From: UBA11710 sp049287025
Lineage (GTDB): Bacteria > Patescibacteriota > Patescibacteriia > Magasanikbacterales > UBA922
NCBI GenBank assembly: GCA_049287025.1
Contig: JBAQFA010000022.1
Coordinates: 48,779-112,778 of the forward strand
DNA length: 64,000 bases
Reading direction: 5' to 3'
The position numbers and the translations under genes were made by a program. This document shows positions 15,849 through 24,133 of the stretch, piece by piece. Each line of letters opens with the position of its first letter. Within the stretch, counting starts at the first letter, position 1. Below the pieces are notes generated by a model. That model was not told where the DNA came from and did not search any database. It saw only the letters and a program-made list of their open reading frames with translations.

Positions 15849-17846
15849 CTATTGTTTCGTGTATTTACCCCACCATTGATAAAATTCATAAGCAATCGGA
15901 GCTGAAATTGAACTTCCCTCTCCACCCTCCTCTACCATGATAGTGACAACAATTTCTGGATTATCAAATGGCGCAAAAGAAGTGAACCAAGCGTGGTTTT
16001 CTTTGTTAGAATTCCATTGGGCTGTACCAGTTTTTCCAGCCGAAGTAAAAGGTAAAAGAGCTAAACGTCGGCATGAACCATAGATAACACAGTCGCGCAT
16101 ACCAAGTCTGACAATGTTAATATTTTTTTCATCTATAAAATTTTTATTAATTATTTCTGGAGAAATAGTTTGTTCTTCTTTGGTAATTGGGTCAACAGCC
16201 GATTTAACAATTTGTGGTTTATAAATAGTGCCACCATTGGCAATGGTAGCTGTCATATTGGCAATTTGTAGTGGTGTAACAATCAAATCGCCTTGGCCAA
16301 TTGATAAATTGTAAGTATCACCAACATACCACCGTTCTTTTTTGGTAGTTTCTTTCCATTCTTTTGAAGGTAAAAATCCAGCCTGTTCCCCTGGTAAATC
16401 TATACCTGATTTGACAGCAAAATTAAATTTACGCAAATAATCAGTAATTTTGTTTACACCCAAACCTACAAAGTCATTGTATCCCCCACCAATATAATAA
16501 TAAAAAGTATTTACAGACCAGGCCAAAGATTTTCTCACGTCAGTCACACCATGACCCCCTGCTTGCCAATCGGGGAAAAACCAAGTACCAATTTGCAATC
16601 CACCCGTGCTTAAAAAACTAGTAGCACCGTTAATAATCTTTTCTTGCAAAGCGGCCGAAGCCATGACCGGCTTGATAGTGGAACCAGATGGATATGTACC
16701 GCCAATCGCCCGATTAAATAATGGATTATTGATATCTTCAATGTATTTTTTGTAATTAGTTTGAGTAATTCCTCCAGAAAAGTCATTATTATCAAATGAA
16801 GGTAAACTTACCAAAGCTAGTATTTCTCCCGTGTTAGGATTCATTACAATGCCACTAGCACGTTGTTTTTTGGCGACATCCAAATTTTGTTGGATAATTT
16901 TTTCTAAATTATTTTGCATGTTAGCATCAATCGCTAATTTGATATGAAATCCTGGCTTGGGTGGCTCTTCGGCAATAATAGATTGTTCTTTACCTGTCGC
17001 ATTTACTTCTATACGTTTTTTTCCATAAGTCCCCCTCATAAAACTTTCATAACTTTTTTCTATGCCAGTTTTTCCTATACTGTCAGATGGCAAATAACCG
17101 GATTTGTACAATTCATCTAGTTCTGGTTTATTTAATTTTCCAATATAACCTAAAACATGGGCAAATGAATTGGCTGTAGTGGTAGTGGTATTTTGTGCTT
17201 CTTCGGTCGGGTGCAAATATAATCTTTTGCTACTGCGTTGGATTTGAATTCCGGGTAGTTCATTGGAATCAATTAAAATTGATAAAGCTTTTTCATAATC
17301 TATGTCTTCTTTTATAATAATAGATTCATAACTATAAGAGCCATACTCATCTAGAATTTTGTTAATTTCATTTTTATCAATGTTTAATAATTGAGAAAGT
17401 TTGTCTATTAAATTATTTTTGGTTTGTTTTTCTCTTGGCAAATCTTGGGGTACTAGAGCTAGAGAAAAGTTTGGAATATTTTTTGTTAATTGAATATTAT
17501 TTCTATCATAAACCAAACCCCGTTCAGCCACAATCGGGATTATTCTCTCTCGATTATTTTCCGCTGATAATTGGTAGACGTCAGCTTTAATAATTTGCAA
17601 ATAGATTAAACGAGTGATGATTAAAGAAAAAGATAATATTAAAAATACAAACAAATAAAAGTTTTTTTTCGGAGTAAAACTAGTATTGGTGTATTGACCA
17701 ATTTGGGGAGTTGAAACTTGCCGATCAGTTTTATTTTCAAAATATAAAGATTCTTCTGTCCAAGATTTACGATATCTACCATCAAGAGAACCACTATTTA
17801 TGTCAGAAGAATTGATTTCAAAAAAGTTTTTATTATTATCACTCAT
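15849..17846 (-). CDS. mrdA: Penicillin-binding protein 2 (elongasome transpeptidase)
   Basis: A 665-aa class B PBP. A single transmembrane helix (about 60-80) is followed by the dimerisation/pedestal domain and the transpeptidase domain. The active site shows SGSTIK (about 386-391), SVN in WSVNTFYYY and KTG in SAGKTGTAQW. It cross-links peptidoglycan during side-wall growth with MreBCD and RodA. It overlaps mreD by 4 bp (ATGA) and ends the mreB-mreC-mreD-PBP2 operon. No rodA is seen in the window. Confidence 0.95.
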   Translation of the reverse strand: MSDNNKNFFEINSSDINSGSLDGRYRKSWTEESLYFENKTDRQVSTPQIGQYTNTSFTPKKNFYLFVFLILSFSLIITRLIYLQIIKADVYQLSAENNRERIIPIVAERGLVYDRNNIQLTKNIPNFSLALVPQDLPREKQTKNNLIDKLSQLLNIDKNEINKILDEYGSYSYESIIIKEDIDYEKALSILIDSNELPGIQIQRSSKRLYLHPTEEAQNTTTTTANSFAHVLGYIGKLNKPELDELYKSGYLPSDSIGKTGIEKSYESFMRGTYGKKRIEVNATGKEQSIIAEEPPKPGFHIKLAIDANMQNNLEKIIQQNLDVAKKQRASGIVMNPNTGEILALVSLPSFDNNDFSGGITQTNYKKYIEDINNPLFNRAIGGTYPSGSTIKPVMASAALQEKIINGATSFLSTGGLQIGTWFFPDWQAGGHGVTDVRKSLAWSVNTFYYYIGGGYNDFVGLGVNKITDYLRKFNFAVKSGIDLPGEQAGFLPSKEWKETTKKERWYVGDTYNLSIGQGDLIVTPLQIANMTATIANGGTIYKPQIVKSAVDPITKEEQTISPEIINKNFIDEKNINIVRLGMRDCVIYGSCRRLALLPFTSAGKTGTAQWNSNKENHAWFTSFAPFDNPEIVVTIMVEEGGEGSSISAPIAYEFYQWWGKYTKQ

Positions 17847-18385
17847 ATTTTGAATAGACCAGATTCTATAATAGTAGTATTAAAACGACGAGATGATTTA
17901 GAAATAATAAAATATATAATCGCTAAGGCAGTTAGAGTAAAGATAAATTCCCAAAAAAAAGTTATAAAAATTGATTGCCAAGGAATGCTGGTAGTAAAAG
18001 ATAAAAATTTAGCTAAAATTAGTAATAATAAGTACAGGACACGATAAAAAAATAAGGCGAAAAATCCAATAGCCAAAGTAGAAAGTAGAGAGCGGTTGGT
18101 AAAAATTTCTTGGTACAACCAATAAGTAAATAAGATGCTAATCGTACTGGAAAAAAGTATAATACCAAATGGTGTAGTTGAAAAAAGTTCCAAAAGTAAA
18201 TGTGAAAAAAACGCAAACCAAATAATTGTTCCTGAATTTTTCCAAAGAATAAAAATAATAATCGCAATAAATAAAATGTTTATTTTATTAAATGGATAAG
18301 GTAGTAAATAAGACAAGCCGATATTAAGAACTGTTAATATTATTATAATAAGGCTAATACCAAAAAATCTTAAAAATTTTGCCAT
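17843..18385 (-). CDS. mreD: MreD-like rod-shape membrane protein
   Basis: A 180-aa hydrophobic protein with about five or six transmembrane helices. Sequence identity to MreD is not obvious by eye; the call rests on its size, topology and position between mreC (1 bp away) and PBP2 (4-bp overlap). MreD is an integral-membrane part of the elongasome. Confidence 0.75.
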   Translation of the reverse strand: MAKFLRFFGISLIIIILTVLNIGLSYLLPYPFNKINILFIAIIIFILWKNSGTIIWFAFFSHLLLELFSTTPFGIILFSSTISILFTYWLYQEIFTNRSLLSTLAIGFFALFFYRVLYLLLLILAKFLSFTTSIPWQSIFITFFWEFIFTLTALAIIYFIISKSSRRFNTTIIESGLFKI

Positions 18386-18386
18386 A

Positions 18387-19187
18387 TTATTTTTTTAGTT
18401 TTATGATGGATACCAAAAATATTTTATTCAAATCACCAGCCGTTTTTAATATGGCTTTTTGGAAAGGCTGATAAGCTTCTTTTTCAACCGCTTCAACCAT
18501 ACCAATTACCAATCCTTTTGGAATGGTAATTTCTAAACCCGAAGATACAATTATATCACCCACACCCACCTCTTCGTTTTGGGGAATATAGTTCATTTTT
18601 ACACTAATACCATAACCACCTTCTACCAAACCAATACTTTTGTCTTGATTTAAAACTGTCGCGGCAATTTTACTTTGATTATCATTGATTAATCTAGCTG
18701 TGGCAGTATGTTCTTCTACCTTTATAATTTTACCCACTAAAATTCCTTCACCAATAATAACAGGAAAATCTTTTTCTATACCATCATTTGATCCACGATT
18801 TATAATAATAGAACTACCAACTGGATCAATGTTTTTTCCAATTACTTCGGCGCCAATAAAATCATAATTATTTTTCTTGGCAAAATTTAATTGATTTCTT
18901 AATTCAATATTTTCTTGTTCTAATAAATTATTATTAATGGCCTTTAATTGACAACTTAAAAATTCTGATTTTGTATTTTTGTAAGCATTTTTTAATTCAT
19001 CAATAGAGGAAAATTCGTCAGTTTCTCCGTCAATTTTTATGTTGGCTTTGTAGATTAGTTTTGAACTTGGCACCATAATTCCGCGCAAAAAATTTTCGAT
19101 TGGATTTAACCAACCGATATAGTGGAGACTGCTAATTATTATAATGACGAGAGAAACACTAAAAAATGTTTTTATTTTTTTATTCAT
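18387..19187 (-). CDS. mreC: Rod shape-determining protein MreC
   Basis: A 266-aa bitopic protein: N-terminal transmembrane helix (about 7-25), a coiled coil around 85-110 (LLEQENIELRNQLNF), then the beta-rich periplasmic domains with IINRGSNDGIEKDFPVI, GEGILVGKI and VVSSGLEITIPKGLVIGMV, which are MreC signatures. It bridges MreB/MreD to PBP2. It follows mreB by 48 bp. Confidence 0.95.
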   Translation of the reverse strand: MNKKIKTFFSVSLVIIIISSLHYIGWLNPIENFLRGIMVPSSKLIYKANIKIDGETDEFSSIDELKNAYKNTKSEFLSCQLKAINNNLLEQENIELRNQLNFAKKNNYDFIGAEVIGKNIDPVGSSIIINRGSNDGIEKDFPVIIGEGILVGKIIKVEEHTATARLINDNQSKIAATVLNQDKSIGLVEGGYGISVKMNYIPQNEEVGVGDIIVSSGLEITIPKGLVIGMVEAVEKEAYQPFQKAILKTAGDLNKIFLVSIIKLKK

Positions 19188-19235
19188 AAAAGATTATTTT
19201 TCAAATCACGATTGGCTTTTATGATAGAGGATTTT

Positions 19236-20285
19236 TTATCTTTTTGATTTTCTGGCAGATGGTAAGGCAACTTCTTTTAGAAGATTTTCATCTTCTAATA
19301 AAATACCAGTGCCTCTAACTACAGAAGTAAGAGGATCATCGGCAATTCGTACGGGTATATCAGTCGCTTCGGAAATAATTCTATCAATTCCTTTTAACAG
19401 TGCTCCGCCACCAGTCAAAAGCAAACCTCTCTCATGGATATCGCCGGTCAATTCCGGAGGAGTTATTTCCAAAGTAGTTTTTACCAAATCAACAATTATA
19501 TTCACCGATCGAGCCAAAGCTTCTCTAATATGTTCATCTGTCACCATCACTTCTCTTGGTAAACCACTGACCACGTCTCGACCGCGCATGGGGAATTGAA
19601 TATTTTCTCCAGTATCAATAGCTGTACCAATTTTTATTTTTATTTGTTCAGCATGACTTTCACCAATAAACAAATTAAATATTTCTTTGGCATATTGCAT
19701 AATATTCCGATTCATTTCATCACCGGCGACTGGAGTGGAGCGCCAATTGACTACGCCGTTCAAAGAAATAACTGCTACTTCGGTTGTACCTCCACCAATA
19801 TCCACAATCATATTGCCGATTGGGTCTTGAATAGGCATGTGTGAACCGATCGCGGCGGCCATTGGTTCTTGGACAATATAAACTTCTTTGGCGCCAGCCG
19901 AAATGGTAGCATCTTCTACAGCCTTGATTTCCACCTCAGTCACTTCTAGTGGTACACAAATTATTACTTTTGGTCTAGAAACAAGGGCAAATTTGTCATC
20001 ATTTATTTTATCAATAAAATATTTTAACATTTTTTCCGTCACTTCATAATCAGAAATAATCCCATGATTTAACGGCCGGGTGATCTCAATATGAGGTGGA
20101 GTTTTGCCCAGCATGTATTTGGCTTCATTGCCGACTGCCAAAATTTGTTCGGTTCTGGTATTAATAGCGACTACAGTTGGTTCATTGATTACAATGCCTT
20201 TTTCTTTAATAAAAACCAAAGTATTGGCTGTACCCAAATCAATGCCAATTTCTGTATTAAATTTTTTGAAAAGATTTTTAAACAT
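19236..20285 (-). CDS. mreB: Rod shape-determining protein MreB
   Basis: A 349-aa actin-like ATPase of normal length. Visible nucleotide motifs are GIDLGTANTLVF (phosphate 1), DIGGGTTEVAVISL (phosphate 2) and LLTGGGALLKGID (adenosine). Filaments of MreB guide side-wall synthesis. A rod-shaped cell that makes peptidoglycan is implied. It is the first recognised gene of the mre operon; a 192-aa unknown gene lies 40 bp upstream. Confidence 0.98.
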   Translation of the reverse strand: MFKNLFKKFNTEIGIDLGTANTLVFIKEKGIVINEPTVVAINTRTEQILAVGNEAKYMLGKTPPHIEITRPLNHGIISDYEVTEKMLKYFIDKINDDKFALVSRPKVIICVPLEVTEVEIKAVEDATISAGAKEVYIVQEPMAAAIGSHMPIQDPIGNMIVDIGGGTTEVAVISLNGVVNWRSTPVAGDEMNRNIMQYAKEIFNLFIGESHAEQIKIKIGTAIDTGENIQFPMRGRDVVSGLPREVMVTDEHIREALARSVNIIVDLVKTTLEITPPELTGDIHERGLLLTGGGALLKGIDRIISEATDIPVRIADDPLTSVVRGTGILLEDENLLKEVALPSARKSKR

Positions 20286-20325
20286 AAGTAATTTGAGATA
20301 AGTAGAGATAAATGGAGATATTGTT
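20286..20325. repeat. Spacer of GAGATAAAT-type words
   Basis: The 40-bp gap before mreB repeats TTGAGATAAGTAGAGATAAA. The same word set forms the spacer after atpE's neighbour at about 44845-44900, with both orientations there. Confidence 0.5.
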
Positions 20326-20904
20326 TTATGATTCTAAGTCATCACTACCCCATTCTGGTGCCGGAGTATGTTTTCTCATAAAATCAAAATCAGTAACCAG
20401 TGGATCAATTGTCTCGAGTCTTAAATGGAGTGTTCTGGCAAAATTTTCTGAGGTATCTGGCTTTTTTTGATTAAATTGTAAAGCTAATTTAATTTTTTCT
20501 AAACATTTTTTTACTTCCCCAACAATAGGTCTTAATTTTTTTATTAGCCAAATTGATTCTTTTTGGTTCATCATCGTTTGTATTTCAGTCAAATAACGAT
20601 TTACAACTCCTCGTATTTCATCACTGGCAGAAGTAAAAACCTCGCTCGTGGTTAATTCTATAATTAGTCCGTGTAATTCTAACGCTCTTTCTCTTGCTAA
20701 TTTTTTCTGTTCTCTAGTTTTTTCTCCGGTTTCTAATCTTTTTTCTTCTCCTGCTAACGTCAAATCCGGACTGTCATCAACTCTAGGAGAGGTTTCAGCT
20801 AGAATGGATTTTTCCTCAGCATTAGTAGGTCTTTCAGTAGCAGTTCCAATTTTTGAAAATTGTCCTCTATATTTAGGATCGACTTCAAAACTTACTCTTA
20901 TCAT
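20326..20904 (-). CDS. Hypothetical protein (192 aa)
   Basis: I do not recognise this protein. The first 75 residues are polar, probably disordered and rich in Glu/Thr/Ser; the rest is helical and charged (EKTREQKKLARERALE, then EIQTMMNQKESIWLIKKLRP). No signal peptide, membrane helix or cysteine is present. It starts with ATG 24 bp after proS and lies just upstream of mreB; whether it belongs to either operon is unclear. Soluble charged proteins of this kind are also seen at 38449 and 54814. Confidence 0.6.
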   Translation of the reverse strand: MIRVSFEVDPKYRGQFSKIGTATERPTNAEEKSILAETSPRVDDSPDLTLAGEEKRLETGEKTREQKKLARERALELHGLIIELTTSEVFTSASDEIRGVVNRYLTEIQTMMNQKESIWLIKKLRPIVGEVKKCLEKIKLALQFNQKKPDTSENFARTLHLRLETIDPLVTDFDFMRKHTPAPEWGSDDLES

Positions 20905-20928
20905 AAATTAATATTTAGATGTTATTAT

Positions 20929-22593
20929 TTATACAATTTTCTCCATTTTAATTTCTCCACTTTTTCTATCTTTTACCTCAATACTCCCCTGTTCCAAAGT
21001 TTTTGGACTAACAATATAACGCGTAGGAATACCAATCAAATCACTATCAGCAAATTTTTCTCCAGCACGAAGATCACGATCATCATATAAAACTTCTTTA
21101 CCTTCACTAATTAATTTATTATACAGCTCATCAACTTTTTTAACACCCTCTTCGTCTTTGCAAAGTGAAATTAAATGAATTTGATAAGGAGCAACTGTCT
21201 CTGGCCAGATGATACCTTTGTCGTCATAAAATTTTTCTACAATAGTGGCCAGAGTTCTATCAACGCCAATCCCATAGCAACCCATATAGTAAGGTTTTTC
21301 TTTTCCTTCTTTATCTTTAAACGTGGCTTTCATGCGACTGCTGTAGTGTTCACCGAGTTGAAAAATATTTCCGACTTCAATACCGCGCCCCTCTTTTAGA
21401 ATACTACCATTTTCACTTTCAAATCCGTCTTGAGCCATAGCAATATCACCCTCAATATTAGGAGTAAAATCTCTATCAATATTTATATTTAATAAATCAC
21501 CATATTTTTTATTGGCTCCACCATAAGCATTTTTTATTGTTCGTAATGAATCATCAGCTACAATAAAAACTTTTTTATCAATATTAACTGGTGAAATAAA
21601 ACCAGGTTCACTGCCAATCGCTCGAACTTCATCTTCACTAGCCATACGAAGTTCATTAGCTTCTGTTATATGTTTTAATTTTGTCTCATTTACATCCAAA
21701 TCACCACGAATAATGGCTAATATATATCTGCCCTTATCATCAATAAAAAGTACATCCTTAATCTGTTGCCATAGTGGTAAATGATGAAATTCAACTCCGT
21801 CTTCCATTGAATTACCACGCTTGGCTTCAACTTCTTGCAAATTTTTTTCTTCCTCATCAATATTTTTATTGGCTTTTTTAAATTTGGCCACATCTTCGTG
21901 AGCAGCATAGGTTCCATCTTCAGAAATAAGAAAACGACTTTCTCCAGAATCACATTCCACTACAAATTCATGACTGTATTCACCGCCAATATAGCCATTG
22001 TCTGCTTCTACTACCACTGTTTTTAAACCCATGCGTTCAAATATTCTAGTGTAGGTATGCCACATTTTTTCATATTCAATTTTAAAATCCTCTTCATTGG
22101 CGTGAAAAGAATAAGCATCTTTCATAAGAAATTCTCTAACTCTAAGCAGTCCGCCACGAACACGCAATTCATCTCTAAATTTTTGAGAGAATTGATAAAT
22201 GTTGAAAGGTAAATCTTTATAACTCATATTATACTTTCGCACCAAATCAACCATCATCTCTTCGGCTGTTCCACCAAGAGCAAAACTACTTCCATTTCTA
22301 TCTTTTATGGTCATAAGTTCAAACCCGGCCGATTCTGTCCGGTTGGTTTCTTTCCACAATTCTAATGGATGTAAAACAGGTGTGATAATTTGCAGAGCAC
22401 CAGCTTTATTCATTTCTTCTTCAATAATTTTTATAACCTTATCTCTTACGCGTATACCCAAAGGTAAAAAATAATAACGGCCAGCAGTTGATTCTCTGAT
22501 AAATCCAGCTTGATACAGATATTTATGACTGATCATTTTAATATCAGAGGAAATTTCTTTTACTGTTTTCGTAAATAATTGTGATTGACGCAT
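20929..22593 (-). CDS. proS: Prolyl-tRNA synthetase
   Basis: A 554-aa bacterial-type class II synthetase. Motif 1 lies around IITPVLHPLELW, motif 2 is QFSQKFRDELRVRGGLLRVREFLMKDAYSFH and motif 3 is YGIGVDRTLATIVE. An inserted domain between motifs 2 and 3 (roughly residues 225-385) corresponds to the editing domain that removes mischarged Ala. The C-terminal anticodon domain has YDDRDLRAGEKFADSDLIGIP. It follows a small membrane-protein gene by 9 bp. Confidence 0.97.
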   Translation of the reverse strand: MRQSQLFTKTVKEISSDIKMISHKYLYQAGFIRESTAGRYYFLPLGIRVRDKVIKIIEEEMNKAGALQIITPVLHPLELWKETNRTESAGFELMTIKDRNGSSFALGGTAEEMMVDLVRKYNMSYKDLPFNIYQFSQKFRDELRVRGGLLRVREFLMKDAYSFHANEEDFKIEYEKMWHTYTRIFERMGLKTVVVEADNGYIGGEYSHEFVVECDSGESRFLISEDGTYAAHEDVAKFKKANKNIDEEEKNLQEVEAKRGNSMEDGVEFHHLPLWQQIKDVLFIDDKGRYILAIIRGDLDVNETKLKHITEANELRMASEDEVRAIGSEPGFISPVNIDKKVFIVADDSLRTIKNAYGGANKKYGDLLNINIDRDFTPNIEGDIAMAQDGFESENGSILKEGRGIEVGNIFQLGEHYSSRMKATFKDKEGKEKPYYMGCYGIGVDRTLATIVEKFYDDKGIIWPETVAPYQIHLISLCKDEEGVKKVDELYNKLISEGKEVLYDDRDLRAGEKFADSDLIGIPTRYIVSPKTLEQGSIEVKDRKSGEIKMEKIV

Positions 22594-22602
22594 AAAAAAT
22601 TT

Positions 22603-23010
22603 TTAAGAATTGAAATGTGGTTGATGATTATGATTATTTTTTGTACTCCAAACAAAAGCTAGATATAAAATTAAGGCTCCTAGTAAAAGCAAAGCATTCC
22701 ACCAACGTAAATAATTTATACCTTGTAAATAAAGTAAAACAATTATTAATCCAGAAAAAAATACAGAATCTTTAAAACTTTTTTGGACATAACGGAACAT
22801 AGGTAACTGCTCTTTTGAAAAGAATCTTCTGATCATAAAAGCAAAAATTGAAATAGTTCCAAGTAAAGCCAAAAATAAACTAATATAAAAAAAACTAAAT
22901 CCTAGACCAGTGTCTTGGAATGGATCAATGTTAATAACTACTATCCACCAGGCTGCCCAGCACAGGATAGAGCCTAAAATCATTACTGTAAAGTATTGTT
23001 TGAGTGTCAT
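22603..23010 (-). CDS. Small membrane protein (135 aa), unknown
   Basis: A polytopic protein with about four transmembrane helices (near 8-27, 38-60, 82-98 and 103-123), a short basic loop RRFFSKEQ, and a His/Asn-rich tail. No family recognised. It is placed 9 bp upstream of proS and preceded by a family-1 repeat, so the two are probably co-transcribed. Confidence 0.65.
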   Translation of the reverse strand: MTLKQYFTVMILGSILCWAAWWIVVINIDPFQDTGLGFSFFYISLFLALLGTISIFAFMIRRFFSKEQLPMFRYVQKSFKDSVFFSGLIIVLLYLQGINYLRWWNALLLLGALILYLAFVWSTKNNHNHQPHFNS

Positions 23011-23018
23011 AGAAACCG

Positions 23019-23142
23019 TTCATCCCGAGTGATCCGCCCAGGGCGGAGACGAGGGATCTTTCCTATCTAGAATTTTAGTTGAAAAAAAGATTCACCCTTC
23101 GGGTATCTTCGACCTCACCCCTATCGGGGATTCGGAATGAAG
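23019..23142. repeat. Family-1 palindromic repeat (spacer copy)
   Basis: The left end is TTCATCCCGAG and the right end CGGGGATTCGGAATGAA, with GAGGGATCTTT and AAAAGATTCACCC facing inwards. It fills the gap upstream of the 135-aa membrane protein. The inner part TTCACCCTTCGGGTATCTTC is shared with the copy at 51564-51706. Confidence 0.75.
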
Positions 23143-23208
23143 TTAAAAAAAAGCCTTTTATAGCTATTATATTGTAGTATATTTAGATATTTTTATCAAT
23201 AGGGGTGA

Positions 23209-23469
23209 TTATAACAAATACCTGATCCTATCCACCTCTTTTTTGCCTAATTTTAGATTAATTTTTTTAACAATTTCTTCTTGATTTTCTCGGACTTGCT
23301 GGGCAATTTCGGAATTAGAACAAGAAACTGTTAATGTCCGGTTTTTTAAAAAAAGTGGATTAATTTTTTCCGCAATTTCAGATTTAAAAATACTAACAAG
23401 ACATTCTTTGACATGGGCAATGAATTCATCATCTTTTTGCAGTTTGTTTGTTTGGCTTTGTGATTCCAT
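23209..23469 (-). CDS. DUF721/DciA-like protein
   Basis: An 86-aa protein matching the DUF721 pattern: a hydrophobic strand LKNRTLTVSCSNSEIAQQVRENQEEIVKKIN and a final VDRIRYLL. In many bacteria the DUF721 domain of DciA loads the replicative helicase. This copy is a bare domain. It starts 4 bp after the methyltransferase stop. The domain call is fairly secure; a role in helicase loading is inferred. Confidence 0.72.
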   Translation of the reverse strand: MESQSQTNKLQKDDEFIAHVKECLVSIFKSEIAEKINPLFLKNRTLTVSCSNSEIAQQVRENQEEIVKKINLKLGKKEVDRIRYLL

Positions 23470-23473
23470 ATAA

Positions 23474-23980
23474 CTAAACTCTATATAATCTTATATTACC
23501 ACATATTCTCTCTGGTTGCCAATCTGGGAAGCTAAAACCATAGGAAATTACTCTGGCGCCAGGTTTCATTTCTTTGATTATTTTAGTTTTTAATTTTTCC
23601 ATTTTTGATTGAATAAAATATAACATGATCACATCAGTCTGTTTTAAATCGGTTTTCCACAAATCTTCTCTCAAAATTGTAATATTTTTGATTTTTCTTA
23701 ATTTTATTTTACTCCACCAATAAAGAAATGGGTTTATTTCAATGCCAATGCACTTTTTGCATTTAGGTGAGGCAATTTTCAAAAAACGACCGTCACCAGA
23801 TCCCAAATCCATTAAAATATCACTGTCTTTTAAATTAGTTAGCTCTAGCATTTCTTTTACATGTTTTTTTGTAGTGGGAACAAAAGGAGCGCCCAAAATA
23901 AAAGCATAAATAAAATAAACACTAAATATAAAAAAGAATAAGTAAAACAGAATAACGGCAAAGTATGCTATAAATATCAT
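23474..23980 (-). CDS. Membrane-anchored class I SAM methyltransferase
   Basis: A 168-aa protein with an N-terminal hydrophobic helix (about 5-30) followed by a short Rossmann methyltransferase. The SAM-binding motif is LMDLGSGDGRFLKIA (about 57-71), then GIEINPFLYWWS and DVIMLYFIQSKM. Similar short N-anchored proteins are common in reduced genomes. The substrate is unknown; a lipid or membrane-proximal target is possible given the anchor. Confidence 0.78.
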   Translation of the reverse strand: MIFIAYFAVILFYLFFFIFSVYFIYAFILGAPFVPTTKKHVKEMLELTNLKDSDILMDLGSGDGRFLKIASPKCKKCIGIEINPFLYWWSKIKLRKIKNITILREDLWKTDLKQTDVIMLYFIQSKMEKLKTKIIKEMKPGARVISYGFSFPDWQPERICGNIRLYRV

Positions 23981-24000
23981 ATGAGGGTTTTAATTTTTTT

Positions 24001-24133
24001 AATCCCGAATCCTCCGATGAGGGATCCCTTTCCCATGCATTTAACAAGGGTATTATATATTAATATTGTAAGAAACTTGAAAAGGGATTTCCTCTTGGAG
24101 GATTTTCAACCTCATCCTAAAGAATTCGGAATT
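24001..24133. repeat. Family-1 palindromic repeat overlapping the helicase stop
   Basis: The left end is AATCCCGAATCCTC and the right end AAAGAATTCGGAATT, with GAGGGATCCCTTT and AAAGGGATTTCCTC inside. The right end supplies the last codons and stop of the UvrD-like gene (ending FRIL). Confidence 0.7.
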